Origin: Cryptomeria japonica | Taxonomy: Eukaryota; Streptophyta; Pinopsida; Cupressales; Cupressaceae | DNA: 64,000 nt | Direction: 5' to 3' | NCBI RefSeq assembly: GCF_030272615.1 | Contig: NC_081412.1 | Coordinates: 140,784,747 to 140,848,746 of the forward strand | Part shown: positions 61,782 to 64,000 of the stretch, piece after piece | Layout of the letters: every line of letters begins with the position of its first letter | How positions within the stretch are numbered: position 1 is the stretch's first letter | Translations under genes and position numbers: made by a program | The notes under the pieces: generated by a model | What the model was told of the DNA's origin: nothing | The model's database searches: none | What the model saw: the letters and a program-made list of their open reading frames with translations, nothing else

Positions 61782-62920
61782 GCTACCTTGGTGGAATGAT
61801 AGTGAAGAGAGTGTAGAACACAGGGGTGGTAGAAGCTGCTAGCATTGTGCTAGAAACTGCAAAATTTAGTGTTGCAGTAGCAAGAAGGGAAGCTAAGGAA
61901 AAGGCAGACCTCCAAGTCAAGTTGGAGACAATTTTGAAGGCTTATAACAATGCTAAGGAGGAGGTAAGAGGTAAGGATAGCATATTTACTAAGTTGTAGA
62001 GCCAGTTGACAGGACAATACCATCAAGGTGAGTCTTCAACGCTGATGATCTCCTCTTCTACTGCAAGACCTCCACCTAGCAGCCCCATCATTGAGTTCCC
62101 ACCATCTCCAACACCTTTTAGCTCCCAAATGATTGAGATCACTCCTCAAGAGTTAAAGAATTTAAAATAGGCTCAGGCCTTATATGCAAAGAAGTATGAG
62201 GAAAGAGTAAGGGATACTATTTCAAGTTTTGCAGATACAATGAGTGCCTCACTGCTATATAATAATATAAGAAAATTTTTGGATATGTGGAATGAGCTTA
62301 ATGGAGATAAGGCCATTTTGACACCTATTTTTGACAAGTGGAAGCCTAGAGAGCAGGACTTGGAGCTTATTTGTGTATCTTACGATGAAGTGGGGGCCAA
62401 TCCTATCATCAAATCCACTTGTGACACCACCAAGGACTTAGTAAAATTAGCAGAAGGGGTGGACAATGCTAATAGGAAAATTAACTTGTACAAAAAGGAG
62501 TATGCTGATCAGGTTTTTGAATTGCTCCTAGGAGTTTTTGTTAGCCCAGATCAACTGAAGGACAAACAAGTGTGGCTCAAGGAATTAGAGGCCAAACTGT
62601 CACCCAGAATAAAAGGAATTGTTGATTTAGATGATGCTTCCTTATTTGTTGTGACAATTCAGGAGATAGAGAAAATTAAATCTCATTATGGTTTTCTCAA
62701 TTCAGAAGTCAACAAGATGAGAAATTCTTGGAAAAGGTTGACCAAGACTAAGGCAAAGGTGATTAACTTCACATGGCCAACTAATGATGTGTACAAAGAA
62801 TGGACAAGAAAATATGCCATCCAAGATGTAGAGCATTTAGAGGGTGCTCTTGAACTATTAGAAGAGGTTGCAACCGGACAACAAGTAGAAGAAGCTGCAG
62901 AGGTCGAAAAGGACTTGTAA
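61782..62920 (+). pseudogene. Unidentified large ORF, second part (coiled-coil C-terminus)
   Basis: Continues the 45151 ORF in the same frame after the duplicated GCTAC. Stops are TAG only, at 61814, 61997 and 62168. The terminal stop is TAA 62918. An alanine/glutamate/lysine-rich helical region (61830-61990) is followed by a proline/serine linker (62040-62130) and a 250-codon helical region with coiled-coil spacing and an acidic end. The last 226 codons (62240-62920) are open. No family recognised. Its plan resembles the C-terminal parts of the ORFs at 13520 and 18066. Confidence 0.6.
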
Positions 62921-64000
62921 CTATTTTTTGTAAAAAGTTTTGTAACTTCTTCTAGTAAAGAAATGATTGTAACAAATTCTCCTAGGAAAGTCCTAAGCTA
63001 TGTGCATCCATATTGTTATAAATGGATACCAGGACTAATAGAAAGATTGATCGCAAAGAATTCTAAGAAAACGCTGCAGAAATTTATATCTGAGCTTTTC
63101 TAAGTTTAATGGAGAATATTCAAAAGTTTTTGTAATACTTTCTTAAAGAATATATCAATATACAAACCATCAGTTTTGAGTAAAACTTTGTGTCATCTTC
63201 AAATGTGTTTGCAATTGTTTACTATTTCATTCTGAATAATCAAAGGTTATTTTTTTTGAATAGGGTTGTAAGGCAACTTTCAGTAGATGTGTTTGCTAGC
63301 TTTTCTCTTTAGGAGGGAAATTAAATATGCGGGGATCACTTCTACCAGTAAATTCTCTATAGGATACTTTGAATCTTGATGAGCATAGTTTGATTTGGTA
63401 TGCATAAATTCTCATGTGTGTCAGACATATATAAGGATTAACTGAAGTTGGGCCAATGGGATGTGTAAAGATATTTTGTTTGGGGAGTATTGTTTGAATT
63501 TAGATGACTCTGTGACCTTGGATAAGGCACTGGTATAGATCGAAGTTGTCTATTACATGTTTTGTAGGTCAAAATATTGAATATGAGTATAATTTTCATT
63601 CCTTTATTTCAGTTAGTTTCAAGGTGATTAGATCCACTGGTTTTCTGGACTGGTTTGCTATGGATTTATCTTTTGAAAGTGTGAATTTAGTTCACAAAGG
63701 TATACCTACTTGGACTCTGAGTAGGTCCGAAGTGTAGAAGATTAAATCAAACCTTGTCATATGTTGTCTTAAGAGTTTCCTTCCTTTTAATATCTCTTTT
63801 GCACAAAGTTTAATCATTTTATTATAAGGATGTTGGAGTGAATCAAATTTTGAAGACAACAAAAGTGGCTATTGTGTTGGGGAGAGTCACATTAAGGATC
63901 CAAATGCAGATTTGTGCTTAAGTTGTAAGAAAAATCATTGCGTGTCTTGAATTCCTGCGTATTATTCTAAAGCTTGTTTTCATAATTCTCAGATTCTTGT
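62921..64000. other. 3' flank of the large ORF, unassigned
   Basis: About 1.1 kb, AT-rich. No LTR end, PPT or accepted ORF. Probably 3' UTR then flanking sequence. Confidence 0.4.

Noticed and set aside
45151-62920. Genuine recoding of TAG to an amino acid
   Set aside because: A T-run frameshift and two nested insertions show the ORF is dead here, and CHG-type decay explains TAG without new biology.

Overview
This window looks like intergenic DNA from a large, repeat-rich seed-plant genome. I cannot name the species. The evidence is the plant-type retrotransposon families present (Ty1/copia elements primed by initiator-Met tRNA, Ty3/gypsy-like LTRs, an L1-clade LINE with a C-terminal RNase H), low-GC non-coding DNA, several levels of nested insertion, and no recognisable host gene, tRNA or rRNA in 64 kb. 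Every coding region I can identify belongs to a mobile element, or to an unidentified ORF class found next to mobile elements, and all are broken by stops or frameshifts.

Layout. (1) 1-17422: a minus-strand LARD-type element with LTRs of about 4 kb and a non-coding internal domain of about 3.7 kb. Its left LTR runs off the window. Its right LTR is split by an 8 kb LINE (7415-15403) flanked by 16-bp target-site duplications (TSDs). The LINE insertion ends with an extra non-LINE ORF (13520-15238) followed by a second copy of the LINE 3' terminal motif. (2) 17423-18065: a fragment of a related giant LTR in the opposite orientation, followed by a decayed coiled-coil ORF (18066-19376), a copia polypurine tract (PPT) and LTR (19630-20538), and the 3' end plus LTR of a gypsy-like element (20539-22300). 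(3) 22605-30396: an old copia LTR split by a complete, decayed copia element (23565-30391, TSD CCCCT). (4) 31041-33615: the 3' end of another copia. (5) 33616-36280: a decayed minus-strand ORF interrupted by a 1.1 kb terminal-inverted-repeat element (34881-35959). (6) 36281-41413: a copia element lacking its 3' LTR, which runs into a long (AG)n tract and a minus-strand copia LTR (41494-42833). (7) 43340-62920: seven copies of an 85-bp degenerate repeat upstream of an unidentified ORF of about 1,200 codons (starts 45151). This ORF is split by a nested insertion, 47660-61781: a solo giant LTR itself interrupted by a minus-strand, possibly gypsy-like, element with no pol (48848-59158).

Two themes stand out. 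First, one giant-LTR family, probably non-autonomous, appears three times (1-17422, 17423-18065, 47660-61781), and two of these copies carry GC-rich arrays of regularly spaced hairpins inside otherwise AT-rich LTRs. Second, several non-retroviral ORFs with a similar plan (globular N-terminal part, charged or low-complexity linker, C-terminal coiled coil) sit inside or beside unrelated retroelements. These are the best candidates for something undescribed. All homology calls are by eye; no database or alignment was run.
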